Source: Candidatus Nitrosopumilus sp. (GTDB taxonomy: Archaea; Thermoproteota; Nitrososphaeria; Nitrososphaerales; Nitrosopumilaceae). Taken from it: a DNA stretch of 9,457 bases. Below are positions 1 through 5,881 of the stretch, in pieces; the first letter of the stretch is position 1; each line of letters begins with the position of its first letter. A program made the translations under genes and the position numbers. A model generated the notes under the pieces. It was not told the DNA's origin. It saw only the letters and a list, made by a program, of their open reading frames with translations, and made no database searches. The stretch covers positions 1 to 9,457 of the forward strand of contig JABDKK010000080.1 of NCBI GenBank assembly GCA_013002265.1. The letters run 5' to 3'.

Positions 1-160
1 TCACTAGACCGTCTATTTTTATTTCGCCATTTTTTGATTTTCCTTTTAGAATAAGTATTCCTTCATTAGGATGTTTCATTTGGCAGTAAGAAAGAATGCT
101 ATCAAGAACATCCTTTTGGAGTAACACTTTACGCTCAAATTTTTTTGATTTAAAAATCAC
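1..160 (-). CDS. JAMM/MPN (Mov34/PAD1) family metalloprotease-like protein, N-terminal part only
   Basis: An open frame of 53 codons runs off the left edge of the window; the rest of the gene lies outside. It starts at GTG (160-158), with an in-frame TGA four codons upstream and no earlier start. The translation has the opening pattern of archaeal JAMM proteins: a short strand and helix (KVLLQKDVLDSIL), then HPNEGILILKG, matching the family pattern P-x-E-x-x-x-x-L-x-G, whose Glu is the catalytic acid. A strand (GEIKIDGLV) follows. The HxH...D zinc ligands would lie beyond the edge and cannot be checked, so protease activity is inferred. Known family members remove ubiquitin-like or SAMP modifiers or other C-terminal tails. 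It begins 31 bases after the stop of the upstream coiled-coil gene on the same strand, so the two may be co-transcribed. Confidence 0.65.
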   Translation of the reverse strand, partial: MIFKSKKFERKVLLQKDVLDSILSYCQMKHPNEGILILKGKSKNGEIKIDGLV

Positions 161-191
161 AAAACCACTTCATTTACGAACTAAATTAATT

Positions 192-1472
192 TTAAGATGC
201 GAGTAGAGTATATTTTGTATTTGAAAAATGTCTTAATTTAGATTCAATTTCTGAGAAAAGTTTTGGGATTTTTGATTCAATTTCATCAATTTCGTTTTGT
301 AGAGTTTCAGATTTTGATTCATGGTCGTTTTGAAATGACTCTGCTTTATTTAATTCAGATTCCAATGAATCCAATTTAGTCGGTCTTAGAGCTTTTAGAT
401 CATTTCGTATTTTTACTAATTTTTCCTGATATTCGGTGATATTTTTAATAAAACCATCCAAGGCAATTTCAGTTTCAGTAAGATGTGAAAATGTCTTATC
501 AGTATCTTTTACAGATATAGATCCTGAAGTAATCGCCTTTCTAATATTTTCCAGAATAACAATAACGGAGTCTTTGTTTTCCAAAGTCATAACATCAAAA
601 GGGTTATGGTTTAGCGATGTTAAGATATTTTTTTGATCTTTATCAAGTGAAGATGCATATTCATACCTACTCAAAGGTCTAGAAATTTTAGTGAATTGGG
701 CATCAATTTCATTTTTAATGTTGGATTTTTTTGATTCAAAATCAGTTAATGATTTTTTTAAATTAAGATATTTTTGATATTCATCTGAAGATTTTATTTT
801 GTCAATTGAGTTTTGTAGTGAATTTGATTTTTCTTTTAATTTTTCTATATTTTCATTATTGTCAGAAATTCTTTGTGTTTTTTCAATTTTGGTTTGTTTT
901 AGAAAAGAAATTTCTTCAAGAGAACTAATAATTTTTTCATGTGCTACTTTGGAAGTTTCAAAATTTCTGAGAATTTTTTGAATCTCAGAATGGTTTGAAT
1001 TCATCACTTCTAGATTGTCTTTTAATTGTGCAGCGTATTTTTTAGCAAATATGTGAATAACCCTTGTTTGCCTACCTAGAACATCACCAACTATTTTTAA
1101 AATATGGTTTAGGGAATCATTTAATTTTTCAGCATTATTAATTGAGGAAATTTTCGGTAGTGGTGTGACTCCTTTTTTGATAACATCGATTACTTGTTTT
1201 TTACCTCGGACAACAATGATTGCAAGGTGCTTGTCAATATCATCCACATTCAGATTGTCTTTTTCTAAAAGATTTCCAATTTTTATCAGCTCATCAATTA
1301 AAGGAGCAGTGTTATTTCTCAAGTGTTTGATTTCAGAAATAGTTTGAGATTCTCTTAGTTTTAGGAGGTCATTTACAACTTTGCTTACCTCAGATAATTT
1401 AATCTCCTTTTTTTCAGTAAATTGGGTTTCGGGTGTTTTTTCCTGTTTCTTTTTACCCCATCCAAAGACCAT
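192..1472 (-). CDS. Coiled-coil protein of unknown function (426 aa)
   Basis: I do not recognise a named family. The protein opens with a short conserved-looking motif (MVFGWGKKK), then a charged linker and a helical region (about 25-150). Long heptad-rich coiled coils follow at roughly 150-262 and 330-412. Between them sits a compact segment (about 263-325, around ISRPLSRYEY and NPFDVMTLENKD) that looks globular and could be a hinge or head domain. There is no signal peptide, membrane segment or P-loop, so it is not an SMC/Rad50 ATPase although the coils invite that label. It is probably a soluble structural or scaffold protein. The start is ATG (1472-1470), divergent from the SRPBCC gene. 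A JAMM-family gene follows 31 bases downstream on the same strand, hinting at a shared pathway; that is inference only. Confidence 0.8.
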   Translation of the reverse strand: MVFGWGKKKQEKTPETQFTEKKEIKLSEVSKVVNDLLKLRESQTISEIKHLRNNTAPLIDELIKIGNLLEKDNLNVDDIDKHLAIIVVRGKKQVIDVIKKGVTPLPKISSINNAEKLNDSLNHILKIVGDVLGRQTRVIHIFAKKYAAQLKDNLEVMNSNHSEIQKILRNFETSKVAHEKIISSLEEISFLKQTKIEKTQRISDNNENIEKLKEKSNSLQNSIDKIKSSDEYQKYLNLKKSLTDFESKKSNIKNEIDAQFTKISRPLSRYEYASSLDKDQKNILTSLNHNPFDVMTLENKDSVIVILENIRKAITSGSISVKDTDKTFSHLTETEIALDGFIKNITEYQEKLVKIRNDLKALRPTKLDSLESELNKAESFQNDHESKSETLQNEIDEIESKIPKLFSEIESKLRHFSNTKYTLLAS

Positions 1473-1515
1473 TTGATAATATTATTTGTGGGGGATTAAA
1501 AATGGTTGTACAAAA

Positions 1516-1527
1516 AAATATTTAAAA
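1516..1527 (+). promoter_or_regulatory. TATA box of the SRPBCC gene
   Basis: The A/T stretch aaatatttaaaa is centred about 30 bases before ATG 1552, which predicts a start of transcription at or just before that ATG. This argues against the longer frame that begins at TTG 1486, because the box would lie inside it. The sequence is nearly symmetrical and could also serve the divergent coiled-coil gene, though the spacing is less good there. Confidence 0.5.
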
Positions 1528-1551
1528 TCTACAGAATTTGAGTTGAGATGC

Positions 1552-2013
1552 ATGAAAAAAATAGCAAAAAAATCATTTCATTCAGGCCTAGTTAAAAAAA
1601 CAATCAAAATCAATGCATCAAAGGAGAAAGTTTGGAGGAAAATTAGCAATATCGTGGGTCTTCCAACTTGGCTTGTGGATGTTAAAAAGACAGTGTATCT
1701 TTCAAAGAAGAAAAAAGATGTGGGGGCTGTGAGGTTGATCACCTTTACAGATGGAAATCAAATTGAAGAGCATGTGGTAGCATGGAAAAATGGAGAATTT
1801 TTCACATATGTTGCAACAGAAGGATTACCACTAAGAGCATATGTTGCAACAATTTCAATCAAGATTAAATCTAAAAATCTTACCGAGTTAACATGGCAGT
1901 CATATTTGAATAGTAAAAAGATGACAGAAAAACAATTTGCTGAATTTATGAGATATTTGGGTTCATTTTATGAGGCCTCACTTGAAAATCTAAAAAAAAT
2001 ACTTGAAAAATAA
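1552..2013 (+). CDS. SRPBCC-fold (polyketide cyclase/dehydrase-like) protein, 153 aa
   Basis: The protein resembles the START/SRPBCC superfamily, small helix-grip proteins that enclose a hydrophobic ligand. After a basic N-terminus comes the typical opening strand and helix (KKTIKINASKEKVWRKIS), then a loop with PTW, alternating strands (VGAVRLITFTDG, EEHVVAWKNGEFFTY), and a long C-terminal helix (from FAEFMRYLGSFYEASLENLKKIL) that closes the cavity. The length is normal for a single-domain member. Ligand and reaction cannot be read from sequence; many archaeal members are functionally uncharacterised. I chose ATG 1552 rather than TTG 1486 because a good TATA box lies about 30 bases upstream of it and the 22 extra residues would fall before the fold. 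It is divergent from the coiled-coil gene and followed after 53 bases by a small membrane protein gene. Confidence 0.75.
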   Translation: MKKIAKKSFHSGLVKKTIKINASKEKVWRKISNIVGLPTWLVDVKKTVYLSKKKKDVGAVRLITFTDGNQIEEHVVAWKNGEFFTYVATEGLPLRAYVATISIKIKSKNLTELTWQSYLNSKKMTEKQFAEFMRYLGSFYEASLENLKKILEK

Positions 2014-2066
2014 CACTAGGTAATTTGTAGATTAAAGTGTAAATAGGATAAATTAAAATTCATAGT

Positions 2067-2408
2067 ATGAGTGATATGAGATTCACCATAATTGGAATTG
2101 CGTTAATTTTTGTCGGTTTTATAATTATGGGGTCACTTGGACATGAGTATCAAGCAGCAACTTTAGAATCAGACGAATTTGGAACATGTTATGAATATTT
2201 TGATGACATGCCTCCGGCTGAAATTGATTGTTCATTTAAGATAATGGATCAAGTGTTATTTTTTGGTCTTGTGATTGGATTTATTGCCTCAGGAATAATC
2301 GCACTAGTGAAGGGTGCTCGAGGAGATTGGGACAACAAAGTAAAACCAGAAGATATGGTAGGTCCAGGCGGAACCCAAAACGACAGTTCAAAGTCAGACA
2401 AAGAATAG
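2067..2408 (+). CDS. Small membrane protein with two predicted helices (113 aa)
   Basis: Family not recognised. Two hydrophobic helices are clear, at about residues 6-23 and 62-82. Between them is a hydrophilic, acidic loop of about 38 residues with two cysteines (C41 and C55) that could form a disulfide if the loop faces outside. The C-terminal tail (about 83-113) is polar, starting with a KGARGDW segment and ending Ser/Lys/Glu-rich. The positive charges directly after helix 2 suggest the tail is inside and the loop outside, so both ends would be cytoplasmic. No enzymatic motif is visible. Start is ATG 2067; a second ATG three codons later is equally possible. It could share a transcript with the SRPBCC gene, 53 bases upstream, but a weak A/T-rich element near 2037-2047 would also suit a promoter of its own. 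Confidence 0.7.
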   Translation: MSDMRFTIIGIALIFVGFIIMGSLGHEYQAATLESDEFGTCYEYFDDMPPAEIDCSFKIMDQVLFFGLVIGFIASGIIALVKGARGDWDNKVKPEDMVGPGGTQNDSSKSDKE

Positions 2409-2417
2409 AGAATTTTT

Positions 2418-2775
2418 CTAGAGGGTAACTTCTTGGACGAGTTTACTCATTTTTAGTGGATTTGAAATGATTTTCTTTGTTCCATAAGAGTTTGGGAATT
2501 CAATTCATCTGGCGTATTGCCAAGGCAGTCATAATCATAATTTCATTAAAACCTGTGAATTTTTTTATCATTTAGCTACTCAACAACGTCAATTCCATTG
2601 AAGTCCAGTATTGCAATTTCTAAAAGAATTGAGCCGAAAATTTCACTTAAGATGAAATTTAGACCCTCCTTTGCAATATTTTCAACAGTTGCATCAAAAT
2701 TGGATTTTTCTAAAAATGTTTAATCATGTCCGTAGTCTCAAAATTATTAACAATTACTAGAAATTTAAATCTCAA
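2418..2775 (-). pseudogene. Decayed response-regulator receiver (CheY-like) gene
   Basis: No single frame is open, but joining frames gives a nearly complete receiver domain. From TTG 2775 the frame reads FKFLVIVNNFETTDMIKHF and hits TAG (2712-2710). One base missing in a T run (2713-2716) would restore LEKSNFDATVENIAKEGL, then ILLEIAILDFNGIDVVE to TAG (2578-2576). The pattern continues as LNDKKIH, then in another frame NEIMIMTALAI, and ends NPLKMSKLVQEVTL with TAG at 2420-2418. These pieces match, in order, the receiver's first strand, helix 1, phosphoacceptor strand with DFxGID, the Thr strand (MTA) and the C-terminal K-P-L segment. Key residues have drifted: the acidic pair is NN, the phosphoacceptor position is Glu (2620-2618), and the usual Lys before Pro is Asn. 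At least three disabling changes make sequencing error unlikely. Known intact relatives are phospho-switch proteins of two-component systems. Confidence 0.72.
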
Positions 2776-2882
2776 ATTTACCCTATATCTTCAAGAGATG
2801 AATTTAGCCTAATGAAATTTTTTTATTCATTATTTTAAATAAATTAAGATCATTATTTGAGAATTGGAAAAATAATATCAGA

Positions 2883-2990
2883 TTACTTTGAGATTTGAGT
2901 ACGATCTTCTCTCTTATTACCAGATATGTTCTCACATTTTTTAGAATTCTCTTCCTCAAGTCTCTGATAACATATTTCGTCATAGGGCAT
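2883..2990 (-). CDS. Doubtful 35-aa frame, Cys-containing and hydrophilic
   Basis: ATG 2990 to TAA 2883 encodes MPYDEICYQRLEEENSKKC followed by a charged tail. The composition (Glu, Lys, Asn, Arg, two Cys) is more protein-like than the hydrophobic opposite-strand frame. Upstream in a different frame lies KCKFCNNILEK, a CxxC motif, so this may be the rear half of a small zinc-binding protein broken by a frameshift. No convincing promoter or ribosome site was seen. It may equally be chance. Confidence 0.2.
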   Translation of the reverse strand: MPYDEICYQRLEEENSKKCENISGNKREDRTQISK

Positions 2991-3227
2991 TATTTTTCTA
3001 GTATATTATTGCAAAATTTGCATTTAAGCTTAAGGATTGACCCAATTGTCAGTCATAAAATAATGTCTGAAATAATTTATACAGTCATAACATCATCTAG
3101 AAAAAAGTTCAGTTAGGAACATTTTTTGTAACTGAATAATTGAGTAGTCCATTTAAGGGAGGAATGGTGTTTTTTGTGGGATTGTAATATTGTTCATACT
3201 GTCAAGACATGAAAAAGTATCAATTTC

Positions 3228-3269
3228 TTTTTCAAATTATTTGACAAAACTAAACATTAATTTGAAAAA
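3228..3269. repeat. 12-bp perfect inverted repeat with 18-base loop
   Basis: TTTTTCAAATTA (3228-3239) is repeated as its exact reverse complement at 3258-3269. It lies about 45 bases beyond the stop of the minus-strand gene ending at 3312, so it could form a 3' hairpin in that mRNA. The arms are almost pure A/T, so some chance matching is expected in DNA this AT-rich. Confidence 0.4.
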
Positions 3270-3311
3270 TTGTTTTGGAAACATATCAAGACTGAATTTC
3301 AGAGAGAAGAA

Positions 3312-3692
3312 TTAAAAATCATTTTCAATAATTTTTTTCATATTATTCATTAATTCACTTAGTTCAGCCATTCTTTGATCAAATTGTTGGTCAGTTAGAT
3401 TATCAGGTTTTGTCAAAGTAAGAGTCACCTCAGAAGAATCACCACTTGCAACAACTCTCATTGGCACATTCCATGAAGATTCTTCATCCACATATTGATG
3501 ATCTAAAATACCACGTGATTTATCCTCGTTAAATTTTAGTTGTGATTTTCCATGAGGCCCTGTAAAAAACCACCAACCATCATCATTAATTTTTGCATCC
3601 GGCATCATTTTTGGAGGAACGCTCAAAATTGCATCAAAGGCATCGCCTGTTTTTTTATTAACAGTAAAAGTAATGGTTCTAGACCTAGTCAT
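3312..3692 (-). CDS. SRPBCC-like small protein (126 aa)
   Basis: The sequence has the rhythm of a small helix-grip (SRPBCC-type) protein: an opening strand (SRTITFTVNKK), a helix with a short loop (GDAFDAILSVPPKMMPDAKI), then strands around WWFFTGPHGKSQLKF, ILDHQY, WNVPMRVVASG and SEVTLTLTKP. A C-terminal helix rich in Met, Leu and Glu (about 100-124) closes it. Family-typical length supports a single domain. No ligand or catalytic residues can be named, and the assignment rests on pattern rather than a diagnostic motif. ATG 3692 is the chosen start because a TATA box centred about 24 bases upstream predicts a leaderless mRNA. It is the last of a run of minus-strand genes; the 58-aa gene ends 65 bases upstream. 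Confidence 0.65.
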   Translation of the reverse strand: MTRSRTITFTVNKKTGDAFDAILSVPPKMMPDAKINDDGWWFFTGPHGKSQLKFNEDKSRGILDHQYVDEESSWNVPMRVVASGDSSEVTLTLTKPDNLTDQQFDQRMAELSELMNNMKKIIENDF

Positions 3693-3710
3693 GCAGGAAA
3701 TAGCAAATAA

Positions 3711-3721
3711 TGATTAAAAAA
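3711..3721 (-). promoter_or_regulatory. TATA box for the 126-aa SRPBCC-like gene
   Basis: TTTTTTAATCA on the minus strand lies about 24 bases before ATG 3692, the spacing expected for an archaeal leaderless transcript. Confidence 0.5.
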
Positions 3722-3757
3722 GATATAGTATCATGGATAGGATTTAATGAATGGCAA

Positions 3758-3934
3758 TTATTTATTCAATAATTCTTTGATTTTTTTAAGATTTGCAACA
3801 TTTGATTCGTGAAACATTACCATTGATTCAGCTAATGAGTTGGGCAAAACTGTTTTTAGATTTTTTACAAGTTCATCGCCACTGTTGATCATATTATCAA
3901 TGAGTTTTTCAATCTCATTTTGCTCATCAGTCAT
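3758..3934 (-). CDS. Small helical acidic protein of unknown function (58 aa)
   Basis: An uninterrupted frame from ATG 3934 to TAA 3758, short enough to be missed by common length cut-offs. The product is MTDEQNEIEKLIDNMINSGD, then helical sequence with Leu/Ile/Val at regular spacing and a Lys-rich end (KKIKELLNK). It reads as two amphipathic helices joined by a turn near LPNSLAES, typical of a small dimeric or partner-binding protein. No known motif is visible. It begins 21 bases after the stop of the RAM-domain gene on the same strand with no TATA box between them, so the two are probably co-transcribed. An in-frame GTG directly precedes the ATG. Codon use and amino-acid balance match the neighbouring real genes. 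Function cannot be named. Confidence 0.65.
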   Translation of the reverse strand: MTDEQNEIEKLIDNMINSGDELVKNLKTVLPNSLAESMVMFHESNVANLKKIKELLNK

Positions 3935-3955
3935 CACAGTAAGTAGTCAGGTTTA

Positions 3956-4189
3956 CTAATTATCTTTTTTAATCAGTGTTGAAGTTGATCGCACTTTGTC
4001 TAGTTTTTGAATATTCCAAGATACAATTTCTCGGATTTTTTCGAAATTTTCTGCCTGTAATTTCACTAGCATGTCATGAGTGCCAATAGTCTCAAAAACA
4101 TCTTTGACTTGCTCAAGTTCTTTTAGTTTTTCAATAATTTCAGATTCTGCACCAAGCTCACAATTTAGCATTATATACGCATCAGTCAT
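3956..4189 (-). CDS. Stand-alone Lrp/AsnC effector-binding (RAM) domain protein, 77 aa
   Basis: The whole protein is one alpha/beta sandwich of the Lrp/AsnC ligand-binding type: strand AYIMLNCELGAE, helix SEIIEKLKELEQV, strand VKDVFETIGTHDMLVKLQAE, helix NFEKIREIVSWNIQKL, strand VRSTSTLIKK. The GTHDMLVK segment is the family's characteristic turn and strand. There is no DNA-binding helix-turn-helix. Known members of this stand-alone class assemble into ring-like oligomers, bind amino acids or similar small molecules, and may modulate full-length Lrp proteins. I start at ATG 4189; one codon upstream is TTG. A TATA box 26 bases before ATG 4189 supports a leaderless start. It lies downstream of the nitroreductase and just upstream of the 58-aa gene, probably forming a two-gene unit with the latter. 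Confidence 0.85.
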   Translation of the reverse strand: MTDAYIMLNCELGAESEIIEKLKELEQVKDVFETIGTHDMLVKLQAENFEKIREIVSWNIQKLDKVRSTSTLIKKDN

Positions 4190-4211
4190 CAATAAAACAA
4201 AGATTATTGAT

Positions 4212-4219
4212 TATTTAAA
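4212..4219 (-). promoter_or_regulatory. TATA box for the RAM-domain gene
   Basis: TTTAAATA on the minus strand is centred 26 bases before ATG 4189, placing the transcription start at the start codon. It decides the start and shows that this gene need not depend on the nitroreductase transcript upstream. Confidence 0.6.
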
Positions 4220-4240
4220 GATCAACAATTCAGGTATGTC

Positions 4241-4888
4241 TTACCAAGTAACATGTACCAAGTCTTTTAGGTTTCTTCTGGGTTTTGGGAATTTTGTTTG
4301 TTCAGGGTACCCGATGCATAATAAAGACGAAGGAACAAGATCAGTGCCCAATACATCCATTACTTTTTGTTCATCAAACATTCCAATCCAGATTGAGCTT
4401 AACCCTAATGCCTGTGCAGCCAATTGGGAATACCCTGCAGCTAGTGTTGCATCCTGTATTGCAAATTTTTTTAAAACATAATCTGGAAAATCAAATTTTA
4501 CTCGAGATGGGTTTTTACAAAAAGCCAGAACAACAGGTGCATTAACGTACGGCTGTTTGTTACATGCATCTACAAGTAATTTTTTCTTTTCGGGACTTTT
4601 AACATAGAAGATCTCAAACCCTTGAAAATTTCCAGCAGTAGGAGCTGTGTCAGCTGCTGCAATAATTTTATCAATCTTTGTGGTTTCAACTGGTTTATCA
4701 GAAAATTTTCTAGTGGAGCGTCTCTTTGACATTACAGCAAACAAGTCAGTATCTACGACTTCTGTAGGTCCAGACTTTAAGATAAAATCAAGTAATTGGT
4801 TTCTAACCGTTGGATCCTCAGACTTTGGAGTAATTTTTGGCTCATATCCTAATGGGTAGATTTTCTCTTCCTTATTTTCTGAATCCAT
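4241..4888 (-). CDS. Nitroreductase-family FMN oxidoreductase (215 aa)
   Basis: The protein has the hallmarks of the NAD(P)H/FMN nitroreductase fold: RRSTRKF (56-62), whose Arg/Ser residues hold the FMN phosphate; APTAGNFQ (82-89), a flavin-contacting loop; a central helix and strand (about 143-171) with AAGYSQLAAQALGLSSIWIG; and a C-terminal GYPEQTKFPKPRR (193-205) typical of the Lys/Pro-Arg FMN-binding end. Such enzymes work as homodimers in the cytoplasm and transfer hydride from NAD(P)H to nitro compounds, quinones, flavins or enones; the physiological substrate cannot be told. About 50 residues precede the RRS motif, an extension containing PLGYEPKITP that is longer than in minimal family members. 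ATG 4888 is the only sensible start. It is co-directional with the Cys/His-rich gene upstream (60 bases) and the RAM-domain gene downstream (51 bases). Confidence 0.88.
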   Translation of the reverse strand: MDSENKEEKIYPLGYEPKITPKSEDPTVRNQLLDFILKSGPTEVVDTDLFAVMSKRRSTRKFSDKPVETTKIDKIIAAADTAPTAGNFQGFEIFYVKSPEKKKLLVDACNKQPYVNAPVVLAFCKNPSRVKFDFPDYVLKKFAIQDATLAAGYSQLAAQALGLSSIWIGMFDEQKVMDVLGTDLVPSSLLCIGYPEQTKFPKPRRNLKDLVHVTW

Positions 4889-4948
4889 AAAATGTATTAA
4901 AAAAATAAACTATTAAAGAATTATAAAATTTTACATTGGTCTAAAGAA

Positions 4949-5134
4949 TCATTCCGATTCAAATGAATCACAGCCAGAAGTGCATGGTTTGTTCATTACG
5001 CCCTCACATTTTCCTGTTTCATCATGCATTATTCTATGGTGACCACAAATCTTACATTTTTCTCTAAAATGTGCAATAAGCTCTGCAGTGGAAATATCTG
5101 ATTTTTCAATTTTGAATAGAGTATCTTGACTCAT
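4949..5134 (-). CDS. Small Cys/His-rich, probably zinc-binding protein (61 aa)
   Basis: A short N-terminal helix (about 12-24, DISTAELIAHFRE) leads into a compact metal-site candidate: CKICGHHRIMHD (27-38) followed by KCEG (C43), KPC (C51) and GC (C55). That gives five Cys and three His in about 30 residues, consistent with a zinc ribbon or treble-clef-like knuckle. No exact family is recognised. The helix before the metal site could contact a partner protein or nucleic acid. The start at ATG 5134 fits a TATA box centred 25 bases upstream. The gene lies 60 bases upstream of the nitroreductase on the same strand, so it could be co-transcribed with it, but no shared function is evident. Confidence 0.72.
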   Translation of the reverse strand: MSQDTLFKIEKSDISTAELIAHFREKCKICGHHRIMHDETGKCEGVMNKPCTSGCDSFESE

Positions 5135-5153
5135 AAATGCCTTCAGAAATTAT

Positions 5154-5164
5154 GTAATTTTAAG
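5154..5164 (-). promoter_or_regulatory. TATA box for the Cys/His-rich gene
   Basis: CTTAAAATTAC on the minus strand is centred about 25 bases before ATG 5134, the leaderless spacing seen at several genes of this window. Confidence 0.5.
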
Positions 5165-5333
5165 GATTTGGAAAAGCTAACAATCAGCATTTTATTGGAA
5201 ATGAACAAAATTATTCTAAAAAATCATCTTCGAATTACTAAATACTTGTTTTATGCAGTTTTGGGTTTTTCATGAAATTTCTAAAAATTATTGTCAAAAA
5301 CAATTTGTGTTTTACTAAAGTGAGTTTTTAATT

Positions 5334-5717
5334 TTATTTTTTAGATATCTTTTTTGATTTGTGAATTACTTTAGTGCCCATTTTTGCAGTTTTTAGTTTC
5401 TTAATTAGACTCAGACCTACTTTGAAGAATTTGAAAATGGAGAGTATGGGAATAAGAATCAGCATAGTGATGTCTATCCAATATTTTTTAATGAATTTTT
5501 TTGGATCTTTGGTTTTTCGGTATTTAAAATAAAGATCGACAATCAGTAATAGAATTAATGGATAAATTAAAAATTCAAAAAAGGGCTTCCAGTCTGGTGA
5601 AATAGCAATTGGAGGTTCAGATAATCCAATTATATCATGCCCATATGCCAAAACATCTACCAAAAACAAGGATGCAATAGCAACTATACTCAAATCCAAA
5701 ATCGCAAAAATATTCAT
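5334..5717 (-). CDS. Small membrane protein with three predicted helices (127 aa)
   Basis: Hydrophobic helices are predicted at about 4-24, 46-64 and 78-99, followed by an amphipathic, Lys-rich stretch (about 95-112, FKFFKVGLSLIKKLKTAK) and a very basic tail. The order resembles the helices of a voltage-sensor domain: an acidic residue in helix 1, Asp and Arg at the end of helix 2 (DLYFKYRK), YWIDITMLILIP like an S3 segment, then a cationic S4-like helix. The pore helices of an ion channel are absent. I offer this as a resemblance, not an assignment. ATG 5717 has a Shine-Dalgarno complementary to the archaeal 16S end at ideal spacing, unusual here and typical of an internal operon gene. The 38-aa membrane protein ends 47 bases upstream on the same strand. 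Confidence 0.68.
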   Translation of the reverse strand: MNIFAILDLSIVAIASLFLVDVLAYGHDIIGLSEPPIAISPDWKPFFEFLIYPLILLLIVDLYFKYRKTKDPKKFIKKYWIDITMLILIPILSIFKFFKVGLSLIKKLKTAKMGTKVIHKSKKISKK

Positions 5718-5722
5718 AATAA

Positions 5723-5729
5723 GATCACC
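5723..5729 (-). promoter_or_regulatory. Strong Shine-Dalgarno GGTGATC before the 127-aa membrane gene
   Basis: GGTGATC is an exact complement of GATCACC near the 3' end of archaeal 16S rRNA, and lies five bases before ATG 5717. It fixes the start and implies a message with sequence upstream of the gene. A T/A-rich stretch at 5735-5747 could also act as a local TATA box. Confidence 0.6.
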
Positions 5730-5764
5730 ATGATTTAATATTTATTCAAATATCAAGATTCATC

Positions 5765-5881
5765 CTATAGCACTAGTGATAGTGTAATAATTGAAAACGC
5801 AGTTATGGCATAGAATGCATAGAAAGCTTTTCTGTAACGCGGAATAGAACGCACATTTTTTGGGTTAAATTTTGTAATCAT
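5765..5881 (-). CDS. Single-helix membrane miniprotein (38 aa)
   Basis: ATG 5881 to TAG 5765 encodes a 17-residue basic N-terminus (MITKFNPKNVRSIPRYR) followed by a hydrophobic helix to the C-terminus (about 18-38, AFYAFYAITAF and SIITLSLVL). The positive-inside rule puts the N-terminus in the cytoplasm, and the protein ends inside or just past the membrane. A near-perfect Shine-Dalgarno five bases before the ATG makes this a credible gene despite its size. Its ATG overlaps the stop of an upstream 28-codon frame (ATGA), so translation is probably coupled. Such proteins often act as small subunits or regulators of larger membrane complexes; the 127-aa membrane protein 47 bases downstream is the obvious candidate partner. 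No family is recognised. Confidence 0.7.
   Translation of the reverse strand: MITKFNPKNVRSIPRYRKAFYAFYAITAFSIITLSLVL

Larger units (their letters stand above)
2776..3311. other. Gene-poor region between the receiver pseudogene and the next gene
   Basis: Apart from a weak 35-codon frame on the minus strand and a 12-bp inverted repeat, both listed separately, I see no supported gene here. All frames are broken by frequent stops. The longest plus-strand frame (2895-3116, 73 codons) has Leu/Phe/Ile/Ser-rich composition and no start signals, which is what the complement of A-rich DNA gives. Together with the adjacent pseudogene this looks like a stretch where genes have decayed. Confidence 0.6.

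Noticed and set aside
1486..1551. Longer SRPBCC start at TTG 1486
   Set aside because: The extension contains the probable TATA box and would add 22 residues with no counterpart in the fold.
3063..3110. Possible C/D box RNA on the minus strand (ATGATGT and CTGA-like boxes)
   Set aside because: The C box is imperfect, box spacing is wrong, and no paired internal C'/D' set was found.
2895..3116. Plus-strand 73-codon frame with hydrophobic product
   Set aside because: Leu/Phe/Ile/Ser-rich composition as expected from the complement of A-rich DNA, no ribosome site, no clear TATA box and no known motif; the opposite strand has more protein-like fragments.
4080..4545. Plus-strand frames opposite the nitroreductase and RAM genes
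   Set aside because: They lie antisense to two genes with clear family motifs and have Ser/Cys/Phe-rich composition without domains.
5201..5331. Two tiny plus-strand frames (24 and 19 codons) joined by an ATGA overlap
   Set aside because: The overlap is eye-catching, but both are very short, lack a ribosome site and a convincing TATA box, and are in DNA too AT-rich to exclude chance.
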